The position numbers and the translations under genes are program-made. Positions 1-8,851 of a stretch of DNA of 64,000 nucleotides are shown in pieces. The stretch is from Flavobacterium ichthyis. Lineage in GTDB: Bacteria; Bacteroidota; Bacteroidia; Flavobacteriales; Flavobacteriaceae. How positions within the stretch are numbered: position 1 is the first letter of the stretch; each line of letters starts with the position of its first letter. The notes under the pieces are model-generated. The model did no database searches, was not told the origin of the DNA, and worked only from the letters and a program-made list of their open reading frames with translations. The stretch spans positions 124,001-188,000 of the forward strand of contig NZ_JAABLM010000005.1 in assembly GCF_009915155.1 (NCBI RefSeq), in the 5' to 3' direction.

Positions 1-1182
1 ATGAAACGTGATGGTTACGAAGCTGATAAAAACGACATTATCGTACGCTACCAAAATATCGACATGAATCTCACTGCCAATTGGGACGGAACTGTAGATA
101 GTTTCAAATGGAGTCAAGATGGCAAAAAAATATTTTTTGTGGCGCCAATTGACGGAACCAAACAACTTTTTCAAGTGAATTTCCCGGGTAGAACCAGGAT
201 TGCAATCAATGTCACTCAAATTACCAGCGGCGATTTTGACGTCAATGAAATTATCGGTTTCTCAGGAAATAACGTACTTGTCACAAGATCTGATTTTAAT
301 CATGCCAATGAAATTTTTGCCTTCGACCTGAAGAAAAATTCTTGGAAACAACTCACCAGCGTCAATACCGAAACTTATTCAAAATTAGACCTGAGTACAT
401 TTCAAAAAAAATATATTACTACAACTGACGGAAAGAAAATGGTGGTTTGGGTCATTTTGCCACCCAACTTCGACAAAAATAAAAAATATCCTACCTTATT
501 ATATTGTCAAGGAGGGCCACAATCGGCTTTGACACAATTTTATTCTTTTAGATGGAATTTTCAAGTGATGGCAGCTCAAGGTTATGTTGTAGTAGCGCCA
601 AACCGAAGAGGAATGCCGGGACATGGCGTGGAATGGAACGAGAAAATTAGTAAAGATTGGGGCGGACAAGTGATGGACGATTACCTTTCAGCGATTGATG
701 AAGTGTCCAAAGAGAAATTTGTGGACCAAACGCGTTTAGGAGCCATTGGTGCAAGTTATGGCGGTTATTCCGTATTTTACTTGGCGGGCATTCACCAAAA
801 AAGATTTAAAACTTTTATTTCACATTGCGGAGTTTTCAACCTTCAAAGTATGTACGGCACTACCGAAGAAGTTTTTTTTAATAATTGGGACGCCGGTGGT
901 GCGTATTGGGAAAAAGATAATGCTGCTGCACAAAAAACTTATTCACAGTTTAACCCGATTAATATGGTGACAAAATGGGATACCCCTATTTTAATAATTC
1001 AAGGTGGAAAAGATTTTAGAGTACCAATCGGGCAAGGTCAGGAAGCGTTTCAAGCGGCACAACTGTTAGGAATTAAAAGTAGATTTATCCATTTTCCGGA
1101 GGAAAATCATTGGGTTTTGAAACCGCAGAACGCACAAGTTTGGCAAAAAGAGTTTTTCAAGTGGCTAAAAGAAACTTTGTAG
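1..1182 (+). CDS. S9 family prolyl oligopeptidase/DPP-IV-like peptidase, 5' end outside window
   Basis: This is the C-terminal 393 residues of a serine peptidase of family S9, which cleaves peptides, often after proline. The first part is the end of a beta-propeller domain. An alpha/beta-hydrolase domain follows from about residue 135. Counting from base 1, the catalytic triad is complete: Ser252 in GASYGGYS, Asp338 in GGKDFRVP and His370 in ENHW. Complete family members are about 650-750 residues, and the sequence GYEAD right after the first Met is an internal propeller motif. The true start therefore lies upstream and the ATG at base 1 is an internal methionine. No obvious hairpin terminator follows the stop. 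Family assignment is secure; substrate is unknown. Confidence 0.93.
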   Translation: MKRDGYEADKNDIIVRYQNIDMNLTANWDGTVDSFKWSQDGKKIFFVAPIDGTKQLFQVNFPGRTRIAINVTQITSGDFDVNEIIGFSGNNVLVTRSDFNHANEIFAFDLKKNSWKQLTSVNTETYSKLDLSTFQKKYITTTDGKKMVVWVILPPNFDKNKKYPTLLYCQGGPQSALTQFYSFRWNFQVMAAQGYVVVAPNRRGMPGHGVEWNEKISKDWGGQVMDDYLSAIDEVSKEKFVDQTRLGAIGASYGGYSVFYLAGIHQKRFKTFISHCGVFNLQSMYGTTEEVFFNNWDAGGAYWEKDNAAAQKTYSQFNPINMVTKWDTPILIIQGGKDFRVPIGQGQEAFQAAQLLGIKSRFIHFPEENHWVLKPQNAQVWQKEFFKWLKETL

Positions 1183-1329
1183 AAAGACGATAAAAGAAAC
1201 TCAAAGTTTTAACATATTCAGAATAAAAATGGATATAATTAAAACGTTTTCGGGAAAATTTCGCTAAATATTACAAAACGAATTTTAATAAAAATAATTT
1301 TTTTTTAATTTATTAACATTAAAACGCAT

Positions 1330-1356
1330 TTGGTAACTTAAATAGTAGTACATTTG
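1330..1356 (+). promoter_or_regulatory. Promoter of the cold-shock gene
   Basis: A TTG at 1330-1332 and TACATTTG at 1349-1356, separated by 16 bases, match the Bacteroidota -33/-7 pattern (TTG, TAnnTTTG). An upstream in-frame ATG at 1354 falls inside the -7 box, so translation must start downstream, at 1384. Confidence 0.6.
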
Positions 1357-1383
1357 CCCTTATTAACTTTTTTTATTATTACA

Positions 1384-1584
1384 ATGCGTACAGGTACAGT
1401 TAAATTTTTTATTGAATCTAAAGGATTTGGATTCATCACTGACGAAGAAACAGGACAAGATATTTTCGTTCACGCTACCGGTATTACAGCCGAAGAACTT
1501 CGTGAGGGAGATAGAGTATCTTATGAAGAAGAAGAAGGACGAAAAGGTAAAGTTGCCGCTCAGGTTGCTTTACTTGCCGACTAA
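1384..1584 (+). CDS. Cold-shock domain protein (CspA family)
   Basis: A 66-residue single cold-shock domain (OB fold) that binds single-stranded RNA or DNA and melts RNA structure. The N-terminal TGTVKFF, the RNP1-like KGFGFI and the RNP2-like IFVHAT are visible. In RNP1 the position that is often Tyr is Phe, which is common. Start 1384 was preferred over the in-frame ATG at 1354 because the latter lies in the -7 promoter box and would add a hydrophobic stretch absent from the family. The gene stands alone, with its own promoter and a strong terminator. Which of the several csp paralogues it is cannot be told. Confidence 0.92.
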   Translation: MRTGTVKFFIESKGFGFITDEETGQDIFVHATGITAEELREGDRVSYEEEEGRKGKVAAQVALLAD

Positions 1585-1606
1585 ATATAACATTAGTATT
1601 CGTTTT

Positions 1607-1636
1607 AAAACCACCTTATTTAGGTGGTTTTTTTTT
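1607..1636 (+). terminator. Intrinsic terminator after the cold-shock gene
   Basis: A perfect 10-bp stem (1607-1616 with 1622-1631), a 5-base loop, then a run of T. Confidence 0.85.
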
Positions 1637-1826
1637 GTAGTTATATACCGATATATAAAAAAATTAAATTTTTTTTTACGGACCTAACAAGCATTTTGCT
1701 AAAAAGCAGTAAAAATTCTATAAGCCAAAAATTACATAGACACTATTTTTATTCGTTCTAAATTAAAATTAGCACATATATTAATAGGTAAGTAAAAGCA
1801 AAGTATGTCAATTCAATATTCGCTTG

Positions 1827-1834
1827 TATATTTG
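1827..1834 (+). promoter_or_regulatory. Putative -7 element of the nuo operon promoter
   Basis: TATATTTG matches the Bacteroidota -7 consensus TAnnTTTG and lies 28 bases before the nuoA start. A good -33 TTG at the expected distance is not evident. It is the only consensus -7 seen just ahead of the operon. Confidence 0.5.
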
Positions 1835-1861
1835 TGAATATTTTTAAAAAAGTAGTTTAGG

Positions 1862-2227
1862 ATGGATTCGAGTCAAATCAATTATCTTCCAATTTTAATG
1901 CAAATGGGACTTGCCGTGGGGTTTGTGGGTTTAACGATTGTAGGTTCGAGCTTTTTAGGGCCCAAAAGAAATTCTGCCAACAAAGACAAAAACTGGGAAT
2001 GTGGAATAGAATCTGTAGGAAATGCACGTATTCCCTTTTCCATTAAATATTTTTTGGTAGCCATTCTCTTCGTTTTGTTTGATGTAGAAGTCATTTTTAT
2101 GTATCCTTGGGCGGTAAATTTCCGCGACATGGGATTTGAAGGTTTGCTAAAAATGGGGATTTTTATGTTCTTACTCGTGGTAGGTTTTTACTACGTAATC
2201 AAGAAAAAAGGACTCGAGTGGGAATAA
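1862..2227 (+). CDS. nuoA: NADH-quinone oxidoreductase subunit A
   Basis: A 121-residue membrane subunit of respiratory complex I. Three transmembrane helices are apparent (about residues 8-30, 62-84 and 93-113). The family signature is present: the loop with KNWECGIESVG carries the conserved Cys of the quinone-site loop, followed by the YFLVAILFVLFDVEVIF helix with its conserved acidic residues. It is the first gene of the operon, followed after about 87 bases by nuoB. Length is normal for the family. Confidence 0.96.
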   Translation: MDSSQINYLPILMQMGLAVGFVGLTIVGSSFLGPKRNSANKDKNWECGIESVGNARIPFSIKYFLVAILFVLFDVEVIFMYPWAVNFRDMGFEGLLKMGIFMFLLVVGFYYVIKKKGLEWE

Positions 2228-2314
2228 ATTTATTTTTAATGATCGATTGTAAATTTCGAAATGAAAATGTGTGCGATTACAGTTCATCAATAAAATTTAA
2301 AAACGAAAAAGATT

Positions 2315-2863
2315 ATGAGTGATTCTAAAATAAAAACAGTTGACGCACCAGAGGGTTTTCAAGGAGAAGGATTTTTTGCTACAAAATTGAGTGATGTTGT
2401 AGGATTAGCGAGAGCCAATTCGCTTTGGCCGTTGCCTTTTGCTACATCATGTTGCGGAATTGAATTTATGGCAACCATGGCAGCTCATTACGATGTGGCA
2501 AGATTTGGTTCAGAACGTATGAGTTTTTCGCCAAGACAAGCCGATATGCTTTTAGTAATGGGAACTATTGCCAAAAAAATGGCGCCAATTCTCCGCCAAG
2601 TTTATGAGCAAATGGCTGAACCGAAATGGGTAATTGCCGTTGGAGCTTGTGCTTCATCGGGTGGAATTTTTGACACCTATTCCGTTTTGCAAGGAATCGA
2701 CAAAGTAATTCCAGTAGATGTTTATGTTCCGGGTTGTCCACCAAGACCTGAACAAATTTTAGATGGAATTATGAGATTACAAGAACTCGTAAAATCTGAA
2801 TCTGTGAGAAGACGAAGTTCTCCGGAATACCAGGAATTATTGGCATCATACAAAATTTCTTAA
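2315..2863 (+). CDS. nuoB: NADH-quinone oxidoreductase subunit B
   Basis: This 182-residue peripheral-arm subunit carries iron-sulfur cluster N2, the last electron donor before quinone. The four ligands are visible: the tandem pair Cys46-Cys47 in TSCCGIE, Cys112 in GACASSGG and Cys141 in PGCPPRPE. Residues 1-25 are a short extension before the conserved core. The gene is followed after six bases by nuoC, so translation is probably coupled. No unusual residues are seen. Confidence 0.97.
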   Translation: MSDSKIKTVDAPEGFQGEGFFATKLSDVVGLARANSLWPLPFATSCCGIEFMATMAAHYDVARFGSERMSFSPRQADMLLVMGTIAKKMAPILRQVYEQMAEPKWVIAVGACASSGGIFDTYSVLQGIDKVIPVDVYVPGCPPRPEQILDGIMRLQELVKSESVRRRSSPEYQELLASYKIS

Positions 2864-2869
2864 AAAAAC

Positions 2870-3391
2870 ATGGCATTAGAACATTCGGACATACAAAATA
2901 AATTGGTCGATAATTTTGAACTTATTGTTTCAAATTTTGCCCTTCAACACGATATTTTTACGTTCGAGGTAGATTCAAAATCTGTCCTTGAAGTAATGAA
3001 ATTTTTAAAAGAAGATACACAACTTCGTTTTAATTTTTTAACAGACGTTTGTGGTATTCATTATCCTGACGCTGAAGAAGATAGACAGTTTGCAGTAGTA
3101 TATCACATGCACAATTGGTTAGATAACGTAAGAATTCGTTTCAAATGTTTTTTAAACCCAAATGATTTAGAAATCGATTCAGTTACGCCACTGTTTTTAG
3201 GAGCCAACTGGCAAGAGCGTGAAACCTATGATTTTTACGGAATCATTTTTAAAGGACACCCACAACTGAAGCGAATTTTAAATATGGACGAAATGGTTTC
3301 ATTCCCTATGCGAAAAGAATTTCCTTTAGAAGACGGCGGCCGAACCGACAAAGACGACCGATTTTTCGGTAGAACTACAGACAATTGTTAA
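2870..3391 (+). CDS. nuoC: NADH-quinone oxidoreductase subunit C (30 kDa type)
   Basis: This 173-residue hydrophilic connecting subunit of complex I packs against NuoD and NuoB near the quinone site. The 30-kDa-subunit signature is present as ERETYDFYGIIFKGHP followed by a basic-Arg-Ile-Leu segment. It is an independent gene here, unlike the fused NuoCD of some bacteria. It ends 24 bases before nuoD. Confidence 0.95.
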   Translation: MALEHSDIQNKLVDNFELIVSNFALQHDIFTFEVDSKSVLEVMKFLKEDTQLRFNFLTDVCGIHYPDAEEDRQFAVVYHMHNWLDNVRIRFKCFLNPNDLEIDSVTPLFLGANWQERETYDFYGIIFKGHPQLKRILNMDEMVSFPMRKEFPLEDGGRTDKDDRFFGRTTDNC

Positions 3392-3415
3392 TTCCCAAAA
3401 ATAATATTCCTAATA

Positions 3416-4651
3416 ATGTCAGATTTATTATTACCACCAGAAAAACGTTATGCAGACATCATTAAGCAAAAGCAAAATGAAGATGGAAGCGAACTGTCTA
3501 TTCTGAATTTGGGACCAACACATCCTGCAACCCACGGAATTTTTCAAAACATCTTATTAATGGACGGTGAAAGAATTTTAGATGGAGAAGGAACCGTTGG
3601 CTACATTCATCGTGCTTTTGAAAAAATTGCCGAAAACAGACCTTTTTACCAAATCACACCACTAACGGACAGAATGAACTACTGTTCTGCGCCAATCAAC
3701 AACATGGGGTGGTGGATGACATTGGAAAAAGCATTAAATATTGAAGTCCCAAAACGCGTACAATACATGCGTGTCATTGTGATGGAATTAGCCCGAATTG
3801 CCGACCATATCATTTGCAGTTCGGTTATGGGTGTTGATACCGGAGCTTTAACCGGATTTTTATACGTGTTCCAATTTCGTGAAAAAATTTACGAAATCTA
3901 CGAAGAAATTTGTGGCGCTCGTTTAACCACAAACATGGGAAGAATTGGCGGATTTGAAAGAGATTGGAGCCCAAAAGCATGGGAAAAAATCAATACCTTT
4001 TTAGAAGAATTTCCACCAGTCTGGAAAGAATTTGAAGATTTATTGACCAGAAATAGAATTTTCATGGACAGAACCATCAACGTTGGTGCAATTTCTGCGG
4101 AAAAAGCTATCAGTTATGGTTTTACAGGTCCAAATCTAAGAGCTGCCGGAGTGGATTATGACATCCGTGTGATGCAACCATACAGTTCTTACGAAGATTT
4201 TGACTTTGAAATTCCCGTAGGAAAATCAGGTGATACTTACGACAGATTTTGTGTGAGAAACGCAGAAGTTTGGGAAAGTATGAAAATCATCAAGCAAGCG
4301 ATTGAAAAAATGCCTGAAGGTCCATATCATGCTGATGTTCCGGATTATTATTTGCCTCCAAAAGAAGACGTTTACAACACGATGGAAGCCTTGATTTATC
4401 ACTTCAAAATTGTGATGGGAGAAATTCCGGTTCCAGTAACAGAAGTATATCATCCGGTTGAAGGAGGTAATGGCGAATTAGGATTTTATTTAATTACAGA
4501 TGGAAGCCGAACGCCTTATCGATTGCATTTTAGACGACCATGCTTTATTTATTATCAAGCCTACAATGATATGGTAAAAGGACAAATGTTGTCAGATGCC
4601 ATTGCCACACTTTCGAGTTTAAATGTAATTGCCGGAGAATTAGACGCTTAA
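3416..4651 (+). CDS. nuoD: NADH-quinone oxidoreductase subunit D (49 kDa type)
   Basis: This 411-residue subunit forms much of the quinone-binding cavity with NuoB and is related to the large subunit of NiFe hydrogenases without the metal ligands. The conserved N-terminal LGPTHPATHG (quinone-site His) and the NYCSAPINN segment are visible, and the C-terminus ends near the usual DPVxGELD-like motif (here NVIAGELD). Length and position are normal. Confidence 0.97.
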   Translation: MSDLLLPPEKRYADIIKQKQNEDGSELSILNLGPTHPATHGIFQNILLMDGERILDGEGTVGYIHRAFEKIAENRPFYQITPLTDRMNYCSAPINNMGWWMTLEKALNIEVPKRVQYMRVIVMELARIADHIICSSVMGVDTGALTGFLYVFQFREKIYEIYEEICGARLTTNMGRIGGFERDWSPKAWEKINTFLEEFPPVWKEFEDLLTRNRIFMDRTINVGAISAEKAISYGFTGPNLRAAGVDYDIRVMQPYSSYEDFDFEIPVGKSGDTYDRFCVRNAEVWESMKIIKQAIEKMPEGPYHADVPDYYLPPKEDVYNTMEALIYHFKIVMGEIPVPVTEVYHPVEGGNGELGFYLITDGSRTPYRLHFRRPCFIYYQAYNDMVKGQMLSDAIATLSSLNVIAGELDA

Positions 4652-4723
4652 CAAATTTTTTGATTTAAGATATAATATTTTCTCATTGTCTAAAATCTAA
4701 AACAAAAAAAATATCAATTTTGA

Positions 4724-4742
4724 ATTTTGGGTCAAGCCCAAA
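4724..4742 (+). promoter_or_regulatory. Hairpin in the nuoD-nuoE intercistronic region
   Basis: A short inverted repeat (ATTTTGGG, then CCCAAAAT) lies 21-39 bases before the nuoE start. A TTG codon inside the first arm (4727) would give a 12-residue longer NuoE. A hairpin there makes that start unlikely. There is no T-run, so it is not a clear terminator; it might affect mRNA processing. Confidence 0.3.
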
Positions 4743-4762
4743 ATCTTAATTCAGAAATAAAA

Positions 4763-5293
4763 ATGAAAATTTCGCACATCAAACAAGAAATCAACTTTAC
4801 TCCCGCTTTAATGGAGCGAATCAAGGAGCTGTTGAGCCATTATCCGGAAGATAAGAAAAAATCTGCATTGCTACCGGTTTTACACGATGTTCAGGATGCT
4901 CACGACAATTGGTTAAGCATCGAATTGATGGATAAAGTGGCAGAAATTCTCGAAATAAAACCCATTGAAGTTTACGAAGTAGTTTCGTTTTACACCATGT
5001 TTAACCAACGACCAATTGGAAAATACATGTTCGAATTTTGCCAAACTTCGCCATGTTGTCTTCGTGGCGTAGAAAATTTAATGGATTACACCTGCGAAAA
5101 ATTAGGCGTAAAAGTGGGTGAACCTACACCAGACGGAATGTTTGAGGTTCGCGGTGTGGAATGCCTTGGTGCTTGTGGATATGCTCCAATGATGCAATTA
5201 GGTGATTTTTTCCATGAAAATTTAACACCTGAAAAAGTAGATCAGTTAATTGACGACTGTAAAAATAATAAGGTTACTTTACACGATAAATAA
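4763..5293 (+). CDS. nuoE: NADH-quinone oxidoreductase subunit E (24 kDa type)
   Basis: This 176-residue subunit of the NADH dehydrogenase module binds the [2Fe-2S] cluster N1a. Ligands are visible as CQTSPC and, after a spacer of about 35 residues, CLGAC. Start 4763 (ATG, MKISHIKQ) was chosen because the longer alternative uses TTG inside a hairpin and adds residues with no family similarity. The stop is one base before the nuoF ATG, which implies coupled translation with its structural partner. Confidence 0.94.
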   Translation: MKISHIKQEINFTPALMERIKELLSHYPEDKKKSALLPVLHDVQDAHDNWLSIELMDKVAEILEIKPIEVYEVVSFYTMFNQRPIGKYMFEFCQTSPCCLRGVENLMDYTCEKLGVKVGEPTPDGMFEVRGVECLGACGYAPMMQLGDFFHENLTPEKVDQLIDDCKNNKVTLHDK

Positions 5294-5294
5294 T

Positions 5295-6662
5295 ATGTCG
5301 CAAAAAATATTATTAGACAAAATAAACGTTCCAGGAATAAAATCTTACGAGGTGTACCGTAGAGAAGGCGGTTATGCATCTGTAGAAAAAGCTCTGAAAG
5401 CAATGACTCCCGATGAAGTGGTAGAAGAAGTGAAAACTTCCGGACTTCGTGGAAGAGGTGGAGCAGGATTCCCGACAGGAATGAAGTGGAGTTTTATCGA
5501 TAAAAAATCGGGGAAACCACGCCATTTAGTTTGCAATGCCGACGAATCTGAACCCGGAACTTTTAAAGACCGATTTTTGATGGAATACATTCCGCATCTA
5601 TTAATAGAAGGAATGATTACCTCAAGCTACGCTTTAGAAGCCAACCTATCTTACATATATATTAGAGGCGAATACATGTGGGTTTATAAAATTTTGGAAC
5701 GTGCCATCAAAGAAGCATATGCTGCAGGTTGGCTCGGGAAAAATATTTTAGGAACCGGCTACAACTTAGACCTTTATGTTCATTGTGGTGGTGGTGCATA
5801 CATTTGTGGAGAAGAAACGGCTCTTATCGAATCACTCGAAGGAAAAAGAGGAAATCCAAGGATTAAACCACCGTTCCCAGCTGTTTCCGGACTTTGGTCC
5901 AATCCAACCGTTGTAAATAACGTAGAATCTATTGCAGCAGTGCCGTGGATTGTTAATAATACGGGTGCAGAATATGCTAAAATCGGAATTGGTCGTTCTA
6001 CCGGAACAAAATTAATTTCGGCGTCGGGACACATTAAAAATCCAGGCGTTTATGAAATCAATTTAGGTTTATCAGTTGATGAATTTATGAATTCTGACGA
6101 ATATTTAGGCGGAATGATTGACGACAGACCTTTGAAAGCATTTGTTCCAGGAGGTTCTTCAGTTCCTGTTTTGCCGGCAAATTTAATTTTTAAAACAGCC
6201 AATGGCGAAGACCGATTGATGACATACGAATCTCTTGCCGATGGCGGTTTTGCAACAGGATCCATGTTAGGTTCCGGCGGATTTATCGTTTATAACGACA
6301 CCGCTTGTATCGTTAGAAATACATGGAATTTTTCAAGATTTTACCACCACGAAAGCTGCGGTCAATGTTCGCCATGCCGTGAAGGAACGGGTTGGTTGGA
6401 AAAAGTTTTACACAGAATTGAAACCGGTTTTGGCCGTGAAGAAGATATTGATTTGCTTTGGAGCATTCAAAGTAAAATTGAAGGAAATACCATTTGTCCG
6501 TTAGGTGATGCTGCTGCTTGGCCAGTTGCCGCGGCAATTCGCCATTTTAGAGACGAATTTGAATACCATGTTCGTTTCCCGGAAAAAATTAAAAACAGAG
6601 ATCACTTTGTTGCCGAACCGTTTGAAAATGTAAAACATTTGGTAGCGAAACAAACAGTTTAA
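5295..6662 (+). CDS. nuoF: NADH-quinone oxidoreductase subunit F (51 kDa type)
   Basis: This 455-residue subunit oxidises NADH through FMN and carries cluster N3. The FMN-binding glycine-rich segment GLRGRGGAGFPTGMKW and the NADH-binding GAYICGEETALIESLEG are visible. The N3 ligands are CGQCSPCREG plus a C-terminal Cys in NTICPLGD. The start at 5295 fits the family; an upstream in-frame ATG at 5250 lies inside nuoE. Confidence 0.97.
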   Translation: MSQKILLDKINVPGIKSYEVYRREGGYASVEKALKAMTPDEVVEEVKTSGLRGRGGAGFPTGMKWSFIDKKSGKPRHLVCNADESEPGTFKDRFLMEYIPHLLIEGMITSSYALEANLSYIYIRGEYMWVYKILERAIKEAYAAGWLGKNILGTGYNLDLYVHCGGGAYICGEETALIESLEGKRGNPRIKPPFPAVSGLWSNPTVVNNVESIAAVPWIVNNTGAEYAKIGIGRSTGTKLISASGHIKNPGVYEINLGLSVDEFMNSDEYLGGMIDDRPLKAFVPGGSSVPVLPANLIFKTANGEDRLMTYESLADGGFATGSMLGSGGFIVYNDTACIVRNTWNFSRFYHHESCGQCSPCREGTGWLEKVLHRIETGFGREEDIDLLWSIQSKIEGNTICPLGDAAAWPVAAAIRHFRDEFEYHVRFPEKIKNRDHFVAEPFENVKHLVAKQTV

Positions 6663-6666
6663 AATA

Positions 6667-6726
6667 GCAGTAAGCTATAAGCAATAAGCTAAAAGCTTAA
6701 CGCTTACAGCATAAAGCTTAGCGCAT
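6667..6726 (+). repeat. Short degenerate repeat tract between nuoF and nuoG
   Basis: The 60 bases are built from imperfect copies of a unit like TAAGC/AGCTTA. They include the small palindrome TAAGCT-AAA-AGCTTA at 6685-6699. It has no coding potential. Such AGCTATAAGC-type tracts are common between flavobacterial genes and may be a slippage-derived repeat. Confidence 0.5.
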
Positions 6727-6734
6727 AAAAAAAT

Positions 6735-7778
6735 ATGAAAGTAACAATAGACGGTCAAAGCATAGAAGTAGAACCAGGAACCACAATCCTGCAAGCTGCC
6801 AGAATGATTGGTGGAGAATCTGTTCCGCCGGCAATGTGCTACTATTCAAAACTAAAAGGTTCGGGTGGAAAATGCCGTGCTTGTTTAGTGGAAGTTTCAA
6901 AAGGTAGTGATGCCAATCCTACTCCAATGCCAAAATTGGTTGCCTCTTGCGTAACCGGAGTTATGGACGGAATGGAAGTAAACAGTCTTCAATCCGAAAG
7001 AGTTTTGGAAGCCAGAAAATCGGTAACCGAATTTTTGCTGATTAATCACCCTTTAGATTGCCCGGTTTGTGACCAAGCTGGAGAATGTGATTTGCAAAAT
7101 TTAAGCTTTAAACACGGAAAATCTCAAACGAGATACGTGGAAGAAAAAAGAACGTTCGAACCGGAAAATATTGGGCCAAATATCCAATTACACATGAATC
7201 GTTGTATATTGTGCTACCGTTGTGTAATGGTAGCCGACCAGTTAACGGACAACAGAGTTCACGGAGTGATGGACAGAGGTGATCATTCTAACATTTCTAC
7301 CTGTATTTCTAAAGCAATCGATAATGAATTTTCCGGAAATATGATTGACGTTTGTCCGGTTGGTGCTTTAACCGATAAAACGTTCCGTTTCAAGCAACGC
7401 GTTTGGTTTAACAAGCCTTACAATGCTCACAGAGATTGTGATAAATGTTGTGGGAAAACTACGGTTTGGATGTTTGGAAACGAAATTCAACGGGTTACAG
7501 GAAGAAAAGATGAATTTCACGAAGTGGAAGAATTCATCTGTAACGAATGTCGTTTTGACCATAAAGATGTGAAAGATTGGGTAATTGAAGGACCAAGAAA
7601 ATTTGAAAAAGATTCGGTAATTAACCAAAATAATTACACCAGAAAACTTGATACCGTGGTGATTGAAACCGAAGAAGGTATCTTAAAAGGACGTGAGCAA
7701 GACCGTAAAAAAATCAGTATGGCTGCCATTCCATTAAAAAAAGAAGAACAACAAGCTTTTAAAGAAGGTAATATTTAA
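6735..7778 (+). CDS. nuoG: Complex I subunit G, short form without the molybdopterin-type domain
   Basis: This 347-residue iron-sulfur subunit carries electrons from NuoF toward NuoI. The N-terminal [2Fe-2S] ferredoxin domain has ligands Cys35, Cys47, Cys50 and Cys72. It is followed by the His/Cys-ligated cluster motif HPLDCPVCDQAGEC, a 4Fe-4S set CILCYRC...CPVGA, and a further four-Cys group (CDKCC ... CNEC) like the molybdopterin-oxidoreductase Fe4S4 domain. The protein stops soon after. The roughly 550-residue molybdopterin-fold domain of E. coli NuoG (about 908 residues) is absent. nuoH starts five bases on, so this is a genuinely short form and not a frameshift. Confidence 0.93.
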   Translation: MKVTIDGQSIEVEPGTTILQAARMIGGESVPPAMCYYSKLKGSGGKCRACLVEVSKGSDANPTPMPKLVASCVTGVMDGMEVNSLQSERVLEARKSVTEFLLINHPLDCPVCDQAGECDLQNLSFKHGKSQTRYVEEKRTFEPENIGPNIQLHMNRCILCYRCVMVADQLTDNRVHGVMDRGDHSNISTCISKAIDNEFSGNMIDVCPVGALTDKTFRFKQRVWFNKPYNAHRDCDKCCGKTTVWMFGNEIQRVTGRKDEFHEVEEFICNECRFDHKDVKDWVIEGPRKFEKDSVINQNNYTRKLDTVVIETEEGILKGREQDRKKISMAAIPLKKEEQQAFKEGNI

Positions 7779-7783
7779 TCAAG

Positions 7784-8818
7784 ATGGATAGCGCGATTAT
7801 TATAGAAAAAGGGATTTTCATCGTCATTATTTTTGCAATTACCATGCTTTTTGCAATGTATGAAACGCTTGCCGAAAGAAAAATTGCGGCTTGGTTGCAG
7901 GATCGTGTAGGTCCCAACCGTGCCGGAAAAGGTGGAATTTTGCAACCTTTGGCAGATGGTTTGAAATTATTTTCTAAAGAAGAATTTTTGCCGAATACTC
8001 CTAACAAATTTTTGTTTGTAGTAGGTCCTGCAATTTCCATGAGTGTGGCGTTGATGACAAGTGCCGTGATTCCTTGGGGAGATAAATTACATTTATTTGG
8101 CAGAGATATTATTTTACAAGCTACAGATATTGACGTAGCGCTTTTATATGTTTTTGGCGTCTTATCAGTAGGAGTTTACGGAATTATGATTGGCGGATGG
8201 GCTTCTAACAATAAATTCTCGTTGATGTCCGCCATGAGAGCTGCTTCGCAAATGATTTCTTACGAAGTAGCGATGGGACTAGCCATTATTGCGTTGTTGA
8301 TGATGGAAGGCACTTTGAGCTTACGCGAAATTTCTGCAAATCAGGCTGGGATGAACTGGAATATTTTTTACCAACCTCTAGGATTTATTATTTTCTTAGT
8401 ATGCTCTTTTGCAGAAACTAATAGAACGCCATTTGATTTAGCGGAATGTGAAGCCGAATTGATTGGAGGCTACCACACGGAATATTCTTCAATGAGAATG
8501 GGCTTTTATTTATTTGCCGAATATGCTGCGATGTTTATTTCATCTACAATTTTGGCGGTGCTTTATTTAGGAGGTTACAATTATCCAGGTATGGAATGGG
8601 CTCTTGAAAATTGGGGCGTGAATCCAGCTAATATTATTGGAATATTTGTTCTGTTTGCCAAAATTTGTGTATTTATCTTTTTCTTTATGTGGGTAAGATG
8701 GACAATCCCAAGATTTAGATATGACCAATTGATGCGATTGGGTTGGCAAATGCTAATTCCGCTTGCAATTGCAAATATTGTGGTAACAGCTTTGGTGATT
8801 TTGTTTTTTGATAAGTAG
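7784..8818 (+). CDS. nuoH: NADH-quinone oxidoreductase subunit H (ND1 type)
   Basis: This 344-residue membrane subunit with about eight transmembrane helices forms the quinone entry channel and joins the peripheral and membrane arms. The family signatures AAWLQDRVGPNRAGKGGILQ and ETNRTPFDLAECEAELIGGYHTEY are present. The start is five bases after nuoG. Unlike the usual gene order, the next gene is not nuoI but an ORF6N protein. Confidence 0.97.
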   Translation: MDSAIIIEKGIFIVIIFAITMLFAMYETLAERKIAAWLQDRVGPNRAGKGGILQPLADGLKLFSKEEFLPNTPNKFLFVVGPAISMSVALMTSAVIPWGDKLHLFGRDIILQATDIDVALLYVFGVLSVGVYGIMIGGWASNNKFSLMSAMRAASQMISYEVAMGLAIIALLMMEGTLSLREISANQAGMNWNIFYQPLGFIIFLVCSFAETNRTPFDLAECEAELIGGYHTEYSSMRMGFYLFAEYAAMFISSTILAVLYLGGYNYPGMEWALENWGVNPANIIGIFVLFAKICVFIFFFMWVRWTIPRFRYDQLMRLGWQMLIPLAIANIVVTALVILFFDK

Positions 8819-8851
8819 AAATTTTTAGTTTAAACGCCTTTAATAAAATGT

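Noticed and set aside
4660-4760. A riboswitch or terminator between nuoD and nuoE
   Set aside because: There is only a short 8-bp hairpin without a T-run and a low-complexity tract. No known riboswitch core was seen.
6735-7784. NuoG as a frameshifted or truncated pseudogene
   Set aside because: The cluster motifs are intact, no homologous continuation exists in another frame, and nuoH begins five bases after the stop. It is a compact gene form.
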